NCBI RefSeq assembly: GCF_009299795.1
Contig: NZ_VIGP01000001.1
Span: 62,001 to 126,000, forward strand
Direction: 5' to 3'
Length of the DNA: 64,000 bases
DNA from: Brachybacterium subflavum
GTDB taxonomy: Bacteria > Actinomycetota > Actinomycetes > Actinomycetales > Dermabacteraceae
Shown here: piece after piece, positions 12,060 through 20,566 of the stretch
Layout: each line of letters starts with the position of its first letter
Position numbering within the stretch: position 1 is the stretch's first letter
The notes under the pieces: model-generated
Told to the model about the DNA's origin: nothing
Database searches by the model: none
What the model saw: only the letters and a program-made list of their open reading frames with translations
Made by a program: the position numbers and the translations under genes

Positions 12060-13394
12060 ATGAGACCGCTCGTGCCACGCCGCACGGCCCTCGCCGGGGG
12101 CGCTGCAGCCCTCGCCGCGGGCCTCGCGGCATGCGCCCCCACCGGTGCCGGGAAGGTGAACGCGGAAGCGGTCATCCCGCCGTCGGACGGGCCCGTCACC
12201 CTGACCTACTGGGCCTGGCTGAAGGACCTCCAGAAGGTCGCCGACAAGTTCAACGCCTCCCAGGACCGCATCACCGTCAACGCCACCTGGATCCCGGGCG
12301 GCAACGCCGGCGGCTACGCAAAGATCCTCAGTGCCGTCGCCGCGGGCGGAGGCCCGGACATCGCCCAGGTCGAGCTGCGCAGCGTCCCCGAGTTCGCCCT
12401 CGCCGGCGCGCTCACGGACCTCTCGCGCTACGGCTTCGCCGACGACGAGAAGGCCTTCGACCCCGGAGCCTTCGCGCAGATCAAGGTCGGCGACTCGCTC
12501 TGGGCCGTCCCGCAGGACACCGGCCCCGGCGCGATGTTCTTCAACAAGGACGTCTTCGAGGGAGAGCTGGGACTGACCCCGCCGAAGACCTGGGACGAGT
12601 TCCGCACGGCGGCCGAGGAGGTCTCCAAGGCGGGCAAGACGATCATGACGCTCGACCCGGGCGACGGCTCCGTGCTGCCGATGTGGGCCATGCAGAAGGG
12701 CTCCGTCTGGTTCGAGCCCCAGGACGACACCTGGGTGCTGAACATGGCCGACGACCCCACCATGGAGATGGCCGACTTCTGGGACGGCATCTTCAAGGAC
12801 AAGCTCGTCTCCACGGGCTACGGCCCCTTCTCGACCCCGTGGTACGCCGCGGCCGGCTCGGGCGACGTGCTCTCGTACGTCGGCGGGTCGTGGGGCGACG
12901 CCCTCATCGAGACCGTCCCCGGCGGCAAGGGCAAGTGGGCCGTGGCCGACATGCCCCGCTGGGACGACGGGTACGCGTCCGGAGGGCTCGGCGGCTCGTC
13001 GGCCGCGGTCCTGTCCACGAGCGAGCACCCGGCCGAGGCGCTCGAGTTCCTGCGCTGGATGTGCACCGATCCCGACGGCATCGACGCGATGATCAAGAAC
13101 TCGGGCATCGGCTGGTCCCCGGCCGCCGACTACATCGGCAAGACCCGCGAGAAGCCCAGTGAGTTCTTCTCCGGACAGAGCTACAACGTCGACGTCATCG
13201 AGCCGATGGCCAAGGGTCAGAACCTGGACTGGACCTGGGCGCCGCTCATGCAGCGCATCATCGACCGCCTCGGCGACGGCATGCTCGACGTCGTCGGCGG
13301 CGCCAGCACCTTCACCAAGATGCTGCCGCAGGCCCAGGAGGACATCGCCGAGATCATGCGCAAGATCGGCCTGAAGGTGGAGATCGCCAAATGA
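12060..13394 (+). CDS. Sugar ABC transporter substrate-binding lipoprotein
   Basis: A protein of 444 residues; the ATG at 12060 follows AAGGAAGAGGAG. The signal peptide is RRTALAGGAAALAAGLAAC with the lipobox Cys at residue 25, so it is a lipid-anchored binding protein on the outer face of the membrane. The body is a family 1 (carbohydrate) binding protein: VTLTYWAWLKDLQKVADKFN, later GPDIAQVE and AVPQDTGPGAMFFNKDVFE, a GGSWGD hinge segment and ASGGLGGSSAAV. It is the first gene of a three-gene operon with two permeases that follow by four-base overlaps. Substrate unknown; probably an oligosaccharide. Confidence 0.93.
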   Translation: MRPLVPRRTALAGGAAALAAGLAACAPTGAGKVNAEAVIPPSDGPVTLTYWAWLKDLQKVADKFNASQDRITVNATWIPGGNAGGYAKILSAVAAGGGPDIAQVELRSVPEFALAGALTDLSRYGFADDEKAFDPGAFAQIKVGDSLWAVPQDTGPGAMFFNKDVFEGELGLTPPKTWDEFRTAAEEVSKAGKTIMTLDPGDGSVLPMWAMQKGSVWFEPQDDTWVLNMADDPTMEMADFWDGIFKDKLVSTGYGPFSTPWYAAAGSGDVLSYVGGSWGDALIETVPGGKGKWAVADMPRWDDGYASGGLGGSSAAVLSTSEHPAEALEFLRWMCTDPDGIDAMIKNSGIGWSPAADYIGKTREKPSEFFSGQSYNVDVIEPMAKGQNLDWTWAPLMQRIIDRLGDGMLDVVGGASTFTKMLPQAQEDIAEIMRKIGLKVEIAK

Positions 13395-14275
13395 GAAGCA
13401 AGAGCGCTCCCTGGGTGCTGATGGCGCCCTTCCTGCTGCTGTTCCTGTTCACCATGGTGCTGCCGATCATCATCGCGATCGTGCAGTCCTTCATGACCGT
13501 GCAGCGCACGGGCCTGGTCGGCGAGGACGGCGCCGTCAGCCGCTTCGCAGGCCTGGAGAACTACCTCGCGGCGCTGACCAACCAGAACTTCACCGACGCG
13601 ATCCTGCGGATGCTGCTGTTCGGCGTCGTGCAGGTGACCGTCATGATCGTGGCCTCCACGATCCTCGCGCTGCTCCTGGAGAGTGCGAGCGCGAAGTGGC
13701 CGGGCCTGTTCCGCGCCGCCTTCTTCCTGCCCTACGGCATCCCCGGCGTGATCGCGACGATCCTGTGGTCCTTCCTGTACGTCCCGGGCCTCAGCCCGAT
13801 CGTGGACGCGCTGGGCTGGGTCGGCATCGACGTCGACTTCCTGGGTCCGAACATGGTGCTGTGGTCGATCGCGAACATCGTGACCTGGACCTATACGGGC
13901 TACAACATGCTCATCATCATCGCCCAGCTGAAGGCGATCCCCGCTGACCTCTACGAGGCCGCGAAGATCGACGGGGCCGGGCCGCTGCGCGTGGTCACCT
14001 CCATCCAGCTGCCCCTGATCCGCCCGGCGCTGATGCTCACGATCATCTTCTCGATCATCGGCACGCTGCAGCTGTTCGCCGAGCCGCAGGTGCTCTCCTC
14101 GATGAGCTCCGGCATCAACTCCGAGTACACCCCGAACCTGTCCGCCTACGCCTACGCGTTCCAGTACAACGACCTGGGCATGGCCTCGGCGGAGGCGGTC
14201 ATCATCGCGCTCGCCGCGTTCATCCTCTCGGCCGCCGCGCTGGGCATCTCCAACCGTCTGGGGAGGAAGTCATGA
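13391..14275 (+). CDS. Sugar ABC transporter permease (MalF-like)
   Basis: A protein of 294 residues with six hydrophobic helices, beginning MRSKSAPWVLMAPFLLLFLF. The cytoplasmic EAA loop that contacts the ATPase is seen as LYEAAKIDGAGPLRVVTSIQ with the conserved EAA---G spacing. It overlaps the binding-protein stop by four bases (ATGA) and overlaps the next permease in the same way, so the importer is made as a unit. No ATPase gene is in the operon; actinobacteria usually supply one shared MsiK-type ATPase from elsewhere. Confidence 0.93.
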   Translation: MRSKSAPWVLMAPFLLLFLFTMVLPIIIAIVQSFMTVQRTGLVGEDGAVSRFAGLENYLAALTNQNFTDAILRMLLFGVVQVTVMIVASTILALLLESASAKWPGLFRAAFFLPYGIPGVIATILWSFLYVPGLSPIVDALGWVGIDVDFLGPNMVLWSIANIVTWTYTGYNMLIIIAQLKAIPADLYEAAKIDGAGPLRVVTSIQLPLIRPALMLTIIFSIIGTLQLFAEPQVLSSMSSGINSEYTPNLSAYAYAFQYNDLGMASAEAVIIALAAFILSAAALGISNRLGRKS

Positions 14276-15234
14276 GCACCTCGACGCAGACGCAGGACCC
14301 GTCCGCGCACTCGAACCCGAGCACGACTGCGACGGGCGCGACCACGAAGCGCGCGAAGGCCGGCAAGGGCGGGCAGGACTCCCGCACCGCCGGCACCAAG
14401 CCGACCACCACCATCATCGTCACCGCGATCCTGGTGATCGTCGCGCTGTACTTCCTGGTGCCCGTGTACTGGGTGATCGTCAACGCCACGAAGTCCACCG
14501 AGGACCTCTTCGGCACCAACGGCTTCTGGCTCGGCAACACCTTCCAGCTGTTCTCGAACCTGGGCGATGTGCTCACCGCCAACGGGGGAGCCTTCCCGCG
14601 CTGGGCGCTCAACTCGCTGCTCTACTCCGGGGTGGGCGCGGTCTTCGCCTGCTACTTCGCCGTGGCCGCCGGGTACGCCCTGGCCAAGTTCGAGTTCCCC
14701 GGCCGCAACGCGATCTTCGCGTTCGTGCTGGGCGGCGTGCTGGTGCCCGGCACCGCGACTGCGCTGCCGCTGTTCCTCGTGTTCAGCAAGATCGGGCTCA
14801 CCAACACCTACTGGTCGGTGCTGATCCCCTCGCTGCTGAGCCCCTTCGGCCTGTTCCTCGCCCGCATCTACGCGAGCGCGGCGATCCCCGACGAGGTCCT
14901 CGAGGCCGCCCGCATGGACGGTGCGAGCGAGATGCGGATCTTCCACACCATCGTGCTGCGCCAGCTGGTGCCGGCGATCGTGACCATCCTGCTGTTCCAG
15001 TTCGTCGCGATCTGGAACAACTACTTCCTGCCGCTGGTGATGCTGGCCGACGAGAAGCTCTACCCGATCACCCTGGGCCTGAACAACTGGCGGGCCCAGA
15101 CCGATCGTCTGCCGGAGTTCTACCAGCTCACCGTGGGCGGCGCGCTGCTCTCGGTGATCCCGCTGGCGATCCTCATCATCGTGCTGCAGCGCTTCTGGCG
15201 CGGCGGCCTCACCGAGGGCTCCGTCAAGGGCTGA
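14272..15234 (+). CDS. Sugar ABC transporter permease (MalG-like)
   Basis: A protein of 320 residues. An unusually long Thr/Lys/Ala-rich cytoplasmic N-terminus of about 43 residues precedes the first helix (TTTIIVTAILVIVALYFLVP). The EAA motif appears as EVLEAARMDGASEMRIFHTI. It pairs with the preceding permease as the second membrane subunit of a family 1 sugar importer. A stable GC hairpin follows the stop within 40 bases. Confidence 0.93.
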   Translation: MSTSTQTQDPSAHSNPSTTATGATTKRAKAGKGGQDSRTAGTKPTTTIIVTAILVIVALYFLVPVYWVIVNATKSTEDLFGTNGFWLGNTFQLFSNLGDVLTANGGAFPRWALNSLLYSGVGAVFACYFAVAAGYALAKFEFPGRNAIFAFVLGGVLVPGTATALPLFLVFSKIGLTNTYWSVLIPSLLSPFGLFLARIYASAAIPDEVLEAARMDGASEMRIFHTIVLRQLVPAIVTILLFQFVAIWNNYFLPLVMLADEKLYPITLGLNNWRAQTDRLPEFYQLTVGGALLSVIPLAILIIVLQRFWRGGLTEGSVKG

Positions 15235-15269
15235 CGCCCGGCGCCTTCCGCGCGGCGCCGCCGTGGCGC

Positions 15270-15290
15270 CGCCGTGGCGCCGCCACGGCG
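15270..15290 (+). terminator. GC-rich stem-loop after the importer operon
   Basis: Nine-base arms CGCCGTGGC / GCCACGGCG around a three-base loop, 35 bases after the permease stop. No U-tract. Confidence 0.55.
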
Positions 15291-15302
15291 CCGCTGCACC
15301 CA

Positions 15303-15459
15303 AAGATGTGAGGGTGGCGAGCCAAGAGAGTCCACTCTTGGCTCGCCACCCTCACATCTTTCCGGGCCCGTCGTCCCGCCGCTCCGGCGGACGGGCGGCC
15401 CCCGGGTTTGGGCGGGTTTGCGGACCATTCAGTGGTGTGAATGGTCCGCAGACCCGCCC
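15303..15459. repeat. 157-bp triple-hairpin repeat, copy A
   Basis: Same length and about 90% identical to 17486-17642, same orientation. Three stem-loops in a row: a first stem with 26-base arms starting AAGATGTGAGGGTGGCGAGC, a short CCGCCG/CGGCGG stem, and a third with 22-base arms containing TTTGCGGACCATTCA and its complement. No open frame in it is credible. The remaining bases of this 447-bp gene-free gap (15235-15681) show only GC-rich simple sequence and a small hairpin before the next gene. Copies A and B bracket the ABC exporter gene. Confidence 0.88.
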
Positions 15460-15664
15460 GAACAACCGGATCTGGGCCGCGCCGCCCCAGCGGGCTGCGC
15501 CGCCCCAGCGGGCCGCGCCGCCTCCGTCGGTGGGCCGCGATTCCCCCGCCGGCCGCGCCGCCCTCTTCGGGCCCGTCGCCCTCGGCCGGCGGCACCGATA
15601 TCGCGCCCGACTCCGTCCCGCTGACCTCCAGATTCTGTTATTCGCTCCTCATCCGCCGGCCCGC

Positions 15665-15680
15665 CGTGGAACGCTCCACG
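15665..15680 (+). promoter_or_regulatory. Perfect inverted repeat directly before the exporter start codon
   Basis: CGTGGA / TCCACG arms around ACGC end one base before the ATG at 15682, where a ribosome binding site would be expected but is not seen. It could be an operator or a start-blocking RNA hairpin (inference). Confidence 0.45.
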
Positions 15681-15681
15681 C

Positions 15682-17412
15682 ATGGGGGTCTTCGGGGTCG
15701 GGGTCTGGAGCGTGCGCCAAGCATGGGCGACGGCGCCGGGGAAGCTGCTGCTCACGGCGCTGCTCGGCCTGCTCGTCGCCGCGGTGCCGTCGGCCCAGGT
15801 CGTGCTGATGGCAGGCTTCGTCGCGGCGCTCACCACAGCGGACAGCTTCACTGACGTCGCCGCTCCTTTCGGCGGGCTCGTCCTGCTGATCGCGTTCGCC
15901 AGCCCGGTCCAGGAGATCTCGAGCATCCTGCGCTGGCGGTGCGTCGATCTCATCGGTCTGCACACGAAGCAGGAGGTCGCAGCGACTCTCGCGACCCTTC
16001 CGCCGCGCATCATCGCCGACCCTGCCGTCGCTGCGGACATCGAGGCCGGCAACAAGGCCGCGGAGGACGAGCTGCCGGCGGTGTTCCCCTTCGTGCTCAA
16101 CGTCCTGCAGTCCGCGCTGTCGGTCATCGGCGTGTTCTTCACGCTGCTGCTCATGAGCCCTCTCGCGGCGCTGCTCGTGCTGGTCTCCCTGGTGCCGATG
16201 CTCATCGCCTCGCAGCGCGTGGCCCGGATCGACTCGCAGATGTGGGACGACGTCGGCAAGCTCTACTGGCGCTCCCGATACCTCCACCAGCACCTGGTGA
16301 CCACCGCACCCGCCGTCGAGCTCACCTCGCTCGGGGCCAGCGGACAGATCTCCGCGATGGTCGCGCGCACCGTCCGCGACATCACCGCGCGCAAGGCCAA
16401 GACGTACCCGCCGCAGCTGGGCTGGCGACTGGCCTCCGGCCTCGCCACCTCCGTGCTGCTCGCGGGTGCGCTGGCTTCGCTCGTGGTCGGCGTCCACTAC
16501 GGACCCGCCGCGGCAGGCGGTGTGTACGGGGTGATGGCCGCGATGAACGCCGTCGGTTCATTGGGCGGAGCACTCGGATACGTCGTCGAGGGCAGCGCTC
16601 CGTTCGGGCGCTACGAGAAGCTCCTCGCGCTGCGGCGCGAAAGTCTGCTGCCTGCCATCGCCGACGACGCCGCCGTCCTGGAGGTCGAGGGTGTCTCGCA
16701 TACGTACGACGGCAAGGACGAGCCCTCGCTCGAGCAACTGGACCTGCGCATCGAGAAGGGATCCGTGGTCGCGCTGGTCGGCGTCAACGGCGCGGGCAAG
16801 ACGACCTCGGTCAACGCGATCGTCGGCACGCTCGAGCCGCAGGAGGGGCGCATCGCGATCGACGGCCGCACCCGGGACAACATGTCCTTCCAGGAGTGGG
16901 TGGGCTATTTCGGCATCCTCACCCAGGAGTTCGGGCGCTATGAGCTCACGGTGCGCGAGTCCCTGCAGCTGGGCACTCCGCGCACCGACGTCAGCGACGA
17001 GGAGATGTGGGCCGCGCTCGAGGCGGCCAATGCAGCGAGCATGGTGCGCGGTTTCAAGAACGGTCTCGACCAGCAGCTCGGGTCGCAGTGGGAGGGCGGC
17101 GTGGGCCTCTCCGGCGGGCAGTGGCAGCGCATCTCCCTAGCGCGCATCCACCTGCGCGGCGCACCGATCTGGATCCTCGACGAGCCCACGAGCGCGATCG
17201 ACGCCGAGGCCGAGCAGGACATCTTCCGCGAGCTGCAGCGCTCGAAGGGCGAGCGCATCACGATCGTCGTCTCCCACCGGGCATGGACCCTGCGGGGGAT
17301 GGACGAGATCCTCGTGATCGACGACGGCCGGGTGGTCGAGCGCGGTCGCTACGACGAGCTGCTCGCCACCGGCGGTCGCTTCTCCGCGATCTTCGCCGAG
17401 CAGGCGAGCTGA
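15682..17412 (+). CDS. ABC exporter, fused membrane and ATPase domains
   Basis: A protein of 576 residues. Residues 1-300 form the membrane domain with about six hydrophobic spans; residues 330-576 form the ATPase domain with Walker A GVNGAGKTT (367-375), signature LSGGQWQR (476-483), Walker B WILDEP (497-502) and switch His522. This is the half-transporter layout of peptide, lipid or drug exporters, working as a dimer. No peptidase domain, precursor peptide or partner half-transporter is nearby, so the cargo is unknown. It stands alone between two 157-bp repeats. The start has no clear ribosome binding site but a tight hairpin instead; a GTG about nine codons in is an alternative start. Confidence 0.88.
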   Translation: MGVFGVGVWSVRQAWATAPGKLLLTALLGLLVAAVPSAQVVLMAGFVAALTTADSFTDVAAPFGGLVLLIAFASPVQEISSILRWRCVDLIGLHTKQEVAATLATLPPRIIADPAVAADIEAGNKAAEDELPAVFPFVLNVLQSALSVIGVFFTLLLMSPLAALLVLVSLVPMLIASQRVARIDSQMWDDVGKLYWRSRYLHQHLVTTAPAVELTSLGASGQISAMVARTVRDITARKAKTYPPQLGWRLASGLATSVLLAGALASLVVGVHYGPAAAGGVYGVMAAMNAVGSLGGALGYVVEGSAPFGRYEKLLALRRESLLPAIADDAAVLEVEGVSHTYDGKDEPSLEQLDLRIEKGSVVALVGVNGAGKTTSVNAIVGTLEPQEGRIAIDGRTRDNMSFQEWVGYFGILTQEFGRYELTVRESLQLGTPRTDVSDEEMWAALEAANAASMVRGFKNGLDQQLGSQWEGGVGLSGGQWQRISLARIHLRGAPIWILDEPTSAIDAEAEQDIFRELQRSKGERITIVVSHRAWTLRGMDEILVIDDGRVVERGRYDELLATGGRFSAIFAEQAS

Positions 17413-17485
17413 GCGACCGTCGCGCAGAGCAGGCGTGGCGGCGCCGCACCCGACGAGCTGAGCAGCCGTGGCGCCGCCGCACGCG

Positions 17486-17642
17486 AAGATGTGACGGTGG
17501 CGAGCCAAGACTCGACCTTCTCGGCTCGCCACCCTCACATCTTTCCGGGCCCGTCGTCCCGCCGCTCCGGCGGACGGGTGGCCCCCGGGTTCGAGCGGGT
17601 TTGCGGACCATTCAGTGGTGTGAATGGTCCGCAGACCCGCCC
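17486..17642. repeat. 157-bp triple-hairpin repeat, copy B
   Basis: Second copy, same orientation as copy A. The third stem (around TTTGCGGACCATTCA) is kept exactly while the first stem has lost pairing at two places (GAC for GAG, and changes at its tip). It sits between the convergent exporter and rpmJ genes, where it may act as a terminator for both. Confidence 0.88.
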
Positions 17643-17676
17643 AAATGCTCGAAGACGGGCCGCGCCGCCCTCCCGT

Positions 17677-17799
17677 TCAGCCCTGCCGGGCCTTCAGGCG
17701 CGGGTTCCTCTTGTTGATCACGAAGGTGCGCCCGCGGCGGCGGACGACCTGCGATCCCGGCTGGCTCTTCAGCGCGCGCAGGGAGTTGCGGACCTTCAT
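17677..17799 (-). CDS. rpmJ: 50S ribosomal protein bL36, cysteine-free form
   Basis: A 40-residue protein [13 protein letters not shown]... ending NPRLKARQG. It lacks the CxxC...CxxxH zinc ribbon of ordinary bL36 and has the longer C-terminus of the zinc-independent paralogue. Its ATG overlaps the rpmE2 stop by four bases. Such copies replace the zinc-binding version when zinc is scarce. Last gene of the cassette. Confidence 0.95.
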   Translation of the reverse strand: MKVRNSLRALKSQPGSQVVRRRGRTFVINKRNPRLKARQG

Positions 17800-18125
17800 C
17801 GGGTGGCCTCCTGGGTGGATGCGGCGGTGCTCGGGGTGCCGGCGCTCGACGATCCCGGGCCCGAGGTCTGCGCGCCCGCGGACTTCGCGCCGTAGCGGCG
17901 ACGGAACTTCTCGACGCGTCCGGCGGTGTCGACCACGCGGGCGCTGCCCGTGTAGAAGGGGTGCGAGGCGGACGAGATCTCCACGTCGATGACGGGGTAC
18001 TCGCGGCCGTCGTCCCACAGCACGGTCCTGTCCGAGGTGACGGTCGAGCGGGTGAGGAACGAGTGCCCGGCGCCGGCGTCGCGGAACACGACGTGGTGGT
18101 AGTCGGGGTGGATGCCCTTCTTCAT
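17796..18125 (-). CDS. rpmE2: Type B 50S ribosomal protein bL31, cysteine-free form
   Basis: A protein of 109 residues, start ATG at 18125 behind AAGGAGG. The core [20 protein letters not shown] and later [20 protein letters not shown] are classic for type B L31, which has no zinc cysteines. About 25 Ala/Ser/Thr-rich residues are added at the C-terminus beyond the usual length of 80-90. It is translationally coupled to rpmJ and lies in the zinc-starvation set. Confidence 0.95.
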   Translation of the reverse strand: MKKGIHPDYHHVVFRDAGAGHSFLTRSTVTSDRTVLWDDGREYPVIDVEISSASHPFYTGSARVVDTAGRVEKFRRRYGAKSAGAQTSGPGSSSAGTPSTAASTQEATR

Positions 18126-18195
18126 GAAGGCCTCCTTCGCGGTGTCAGGGGGATGGGCGGGACGGGTCGTCGGCGGATCGGCCGACGGCCGCACC

Positions 18196-18501
18196 TCACC
18201 AGCTGGACTTTGTGATGCCGGGCAGCTCGCCGCGGTGGGCGGCGGCCCGGAAGCGGACGCGGGAGAGGCCGAAGCGGCGCAGATGGCCGCGCGGTCGCCC
18301 GTCGATCGCGTCGCGGTTGCGCAGGCGCGTCGGGCTCGCGTCGCGGGGGAGCGCCTGCAGGGCACGCTGGGCCTCGGCGCGCTCCGCGGGGGAGGCGGCC
18401 GGGTCCTTGAGCGCCCGCTTGAGTGCGGCCCGACGCTCGGCGTACTTCGCGACGACAGTGCGCCGACGCTCGTCGGCCGCGATCTTCGAGGTCTTGGCCA
18501 T
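18196..18501 (-). CDS. rpsN: 30S ribosomal protein uS14, cysteine-free form
   Basis: A protein of 101 residues, the long zinc-independent type of uS14. The C-terminal [20 protein letters not shown] and [17 protein letters not shown] are the conserved rRNA-binding part; the CxxC pairs of the short zinc form are absent. GGAGGAG precedes the ATG, which overlaps the rpmG stop by one base (TGATG). Confidence 0.96.
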   Translation of the reverse strand: MAKTSKIAADERRRTVVAKYAERRAALKRALKDPAASPAERAEAQRALQALPRDASPTRLRNRDAIDGRPRGHLRRFGLSRVRFRAAAHRGELPGITKSSW

Positions 18502-18668
18502 CAGCGCTCCTCCCGGAACTCGACGACCTCGCGCACGCGCGGGTCGAACTTGCGCATGCTGAGGCGATCGGGGGTGTTCCGCCTGTTCTTGGTGGTCATG
18601 TAGGTGAAACCGGTGCCGGCCGTGGAACGCATCTTCACGGTCTGGCGGACGTCGTTGCGACGACTCAT
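18501..18668 (-). CDS. rpmG: 50S ribosomal protein bL33, cysteine-free form
   Basis: A protein of 55 residues, [20 protein letters not shown] onward, then [18 protein letters not shown] and a final VVEFREER. The four zinc cysteines of the ordinary form are missing. The ATG at 18668 is preceded by GGAGGG. Upstream is a 363-base gap before rpmB. Confidence 0.96.
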   Translation of the reverse strand: MSRRNDVRQTVKMRSTAGTGFTYMTTKNRRNTPDRLSMRKFDPRVREVVEFREER

Positions 18669-19031
18669 GGGTGCCCTCCTGCGGGGTCGTGGTGGGTGGA
18701 TCGATGGGCGCTGGGCCGCTGGGGCTGCGCGGGGATGTTGTTCGGGTGCGCCGCCCCGGAGGACGGTCGCGTCAGAGGTGATGGACGAGATGCTCGCTCG
18801 GCGGGGCTGGTCAGATCCGAGGGCCGACGGGCCGACTGGTCGACGGGTCGACGGGTGGAGCGGGAACTCGGTCCTGCGGAGGCGGGGCCGCCTGCATGAG
18901 ATCGCGCGCCCCGGTTCCTTCCGTGCCGGGTACGACGCCAGAGGGTCTCTGCTCCATGTCAGGGGTGCTCGCACGTCACATCGTCGGCATCCCGCCGGCC
19001 CGTCGGCCCGCCGCCCCTCGGCCCGCCGGCC
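18669..19031. other. Gene-free 363 bp between rpmB and rpmG
   Basis: I see no credible small gene, no second Zur-like box and no hairpin of note. Weak GC-rich direct repeats (cgacgggccgac-type, and two ggcccgccg units) occur. It may be a long spacer within one transcript or hold an unseen promoter for rpmG. Confidence 0.5.
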
Positions 19032-19268
19032 TCAGACCTTCTCGCCCCGGGCGAGCAGCTCCTGGACCACCGCGTCGATGCCGCGCCGGTCGATGATCTT
19101 GATGGCCTTGGCCGAGAGCGTGAGGCGCACGGTGCGGCCGAGCGACGGGGCGAAGTACTTCTTGTGCTGGATGTTCGGGCTGAAGCGGCGAGGCGTGCGG
19201 CGGCGGGAGTGGGAGACGTTCCGTCCCATCCGCGGCTCGGCGCCGGTGACTTGACAACGCTGGGTCAT
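19032..19268 (-). CDS. rpmB: 50S ribosomal protein bL28, zinc-independent-type paralogue
   Basis: A protein of 78 residues: [20 protein letters not shown], then [18 protein letters not shown] and a C-terminal [18 protein letters not shown]. Only one Cys remains, so the CxxC zinc site is absent. It is the first gene of the minus-strand cassette and faces the mrf-like gene across a Zur-like box only 20 bases away. No ribosome binding site is visible; the leader instead reads CTCCTCC, so the message may be leaderless. Confidence 0.95.
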   Translation of the reverse strand: MTQRCQVTGAEPRMGRNVSHSRRRTPRRFSPNIQHKKYFAPSLGRTVRLTLSAKAIKIIDRRGIDAVVQELLARGEKV

Positions 19269-19287
19269 GATGGAGGAGACTAACTAC

Positions 19288-19302
19288 TGATAATCATTCT
19301 CG
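19288..19302. promoter_or_regulatory. Zur-like operator in the divergent rpmB/mrf promoter
   Basis: TGATAATCATTCTCG, a 7-1-7 near-palindrome close to the actinobacterial Zur consensus (TGAAAATCATTTTCA as I recall it). It is the only AT-rich island in this area and lies between the two divergent zinc-starvation genes, so zinc-loaded Zur would shut both directions (inference). Confidence 0.75.
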
Positions 19303-19324
19303 TCAAGAAGTGAGGTCGCGACGG

Positions 19325-20461
19325 ATGTCCGCGAACGATGCCGCGAACGGCGGCCCCGATGCCCGAGGGCCGCTGCGCCCCCTGCCCGACGCCGGTTCCC
19401 TGCCCGTCAGCCTGATCTCCGCGATCGACCCGGTGCTGCGGGACGTGCTGGTCACGAGCCTGCTGCTCGAGCGGCCCGGCATGCTTGCCCTGCGCTACGA
19501 GGTCGACGCGGAGCACGGGGCGCTGCGCCGCGTGCTCGGCGACGCGGAGCGCGTGATCGACGATTCCCTCGTCGAGCTCGACCACCCGTGCGTCTCCTGC
19601 GCCATGCGCGAGGACGCGATCCCGCTGCTCGCGCGCCTGGCCGCCGAGAGCCGCTGGAACGGTCTGCTGCTCGCCCCGCCGATCAGCGCCGACCCGGAGG
19701 TCGTCGTGCGCACGATCCTGCCCGGGCGGCAGGGCTGGCACCTGGGGTCCTCCGCCGCCGTCCTCGACATGCGCACCGCCGTGCACGACCTCCTCGAGGA
19801 CGACACCCTGGCCGAGCGCGGCCTGCAGTGGGCCGACGGCGACGAGCGCGCGGTGGGCGAGGCCCTCGCCGCCCAGATCGAGTACGCCGACCTGCTGGTC
19901 CTCGACGGGGCCGACGGCGCCGCCCGCGAGCTCATCGAGCACCTGCGGGCGCCCGAGCAGCAGGTCTCCGCCTCGATGCACACCCTCCACCCGAAGACCC
20001 TGCTGCTGGGCCGCCATTCCCGCGCCCGCGCCGAGGGGCGCCGCGATCCCCGCCGCGTCGAGCCCTACGGCGGCCCCACCGCCCACGGCACCTGGACCCT
20101 GGACCTCAGCTCCGAACGGCCCTTCCACCCCGAGCGCCTGCTCGAGCACATCGAGGAGCTCGGGGCCGGCAGGCTGCGCGGCCGCGGCCGCTTCTGGGTC
20201 CCCGACCGCCCCGGCACCATCTGCCAGTGGGACGGCGCGGGCGGCCAGGTCTCCATCGGTGCGATCGCCGACGCCGGCCGCGACCTGCCCACCACCCGGC
20301 TCGTCGTCACCGGCGTCGGGGCGGCGGATGCCGAGCGCGTGCGCCGCGCCTTCGGCCGCATCCTGCTGACCCCCGAGGAACGGGCCGACGGGCTCGCCCC
20401 GTGGCTGGGCGTCGAGGACCGCCTCGCCCCGTGGCTCGGGGAGCGCGAGACCGCGGCCTGA
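19325..20461 (+). CDS. mrf: Mrf-like CobW/COG0523 family protein lacking the P-loop
   Basis: A protein of 378 residues from the ATG at 19325 (GAGG nine bases before; a GTG at 19310 is possible). It has the COG0523 outline: a beta-strand start LPVSLISAI, the cysteine motif HPCVSCAMRED (Cys89, Cys92), and a C-terminal CobW_C domain (GTWTLDLSSERPFHPERLLE, then GRFWVPDRP). The GxxGxGKT P-loop expected after the first strand is missing, so GTP binding is doubtful. The same loss and the same CVSC motif occur, as I recall, in mycobacterial Rv0106/Mrf, which recruits the hibernation factor to zinc-free ribosomes during zinc starvation. Facing the cysteine-free ribosomal genes across a Zur-like box fits that role. 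Confidence 0.78.
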   Translation: MSANDAANGGPDARGPLRPLPDAGSLPVSLISAIDPVLRDVLVTSLLLERPGMLALRYEVDAEHGALRRVLGDAERVIDDSLVELDHPCVSCAMREDAIPLLARLAAESRWNGLLLAPPISADPEVVVRTILPGRQGWHLGSSAAVLDMRTAVHDLLEDDTLAERGLQWADGDERAVGEALAAQIEYADLLVLDGADGAARELIEHLRAPEQQVSASMHTLHPKTLLLGRHSRARAEGRRDPRRVEPYGGPTAHGTWTLDLSSERPFHPERLLEHIEELGAGRLRGRGRFWVPDRPGTICQWDGAGGQVSIGAIADAGRDLPTTRLVVTGVGAADAERVRRAFGRILLTPEERADGLAPWLGVEDRLAPWLGERETAA

Positions 20462-20566
20462 GGCGAGGGGCGCGGGGCGTCGGCCTCCATCGGAGGCGCC
20501 TCCGCGACTCCCCGCCCCATGGAAGACTGGCATCTGTAGATCGGTTCACCGAGAGGACTCCCGACG

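Noticed and set aside
17677-19268. Main ribosomal protein operon
   Set aside because: All five proteins are the cysteine-free paralogues and the order is that of zinc-starvation cassettes, not of the S10/spc operons.
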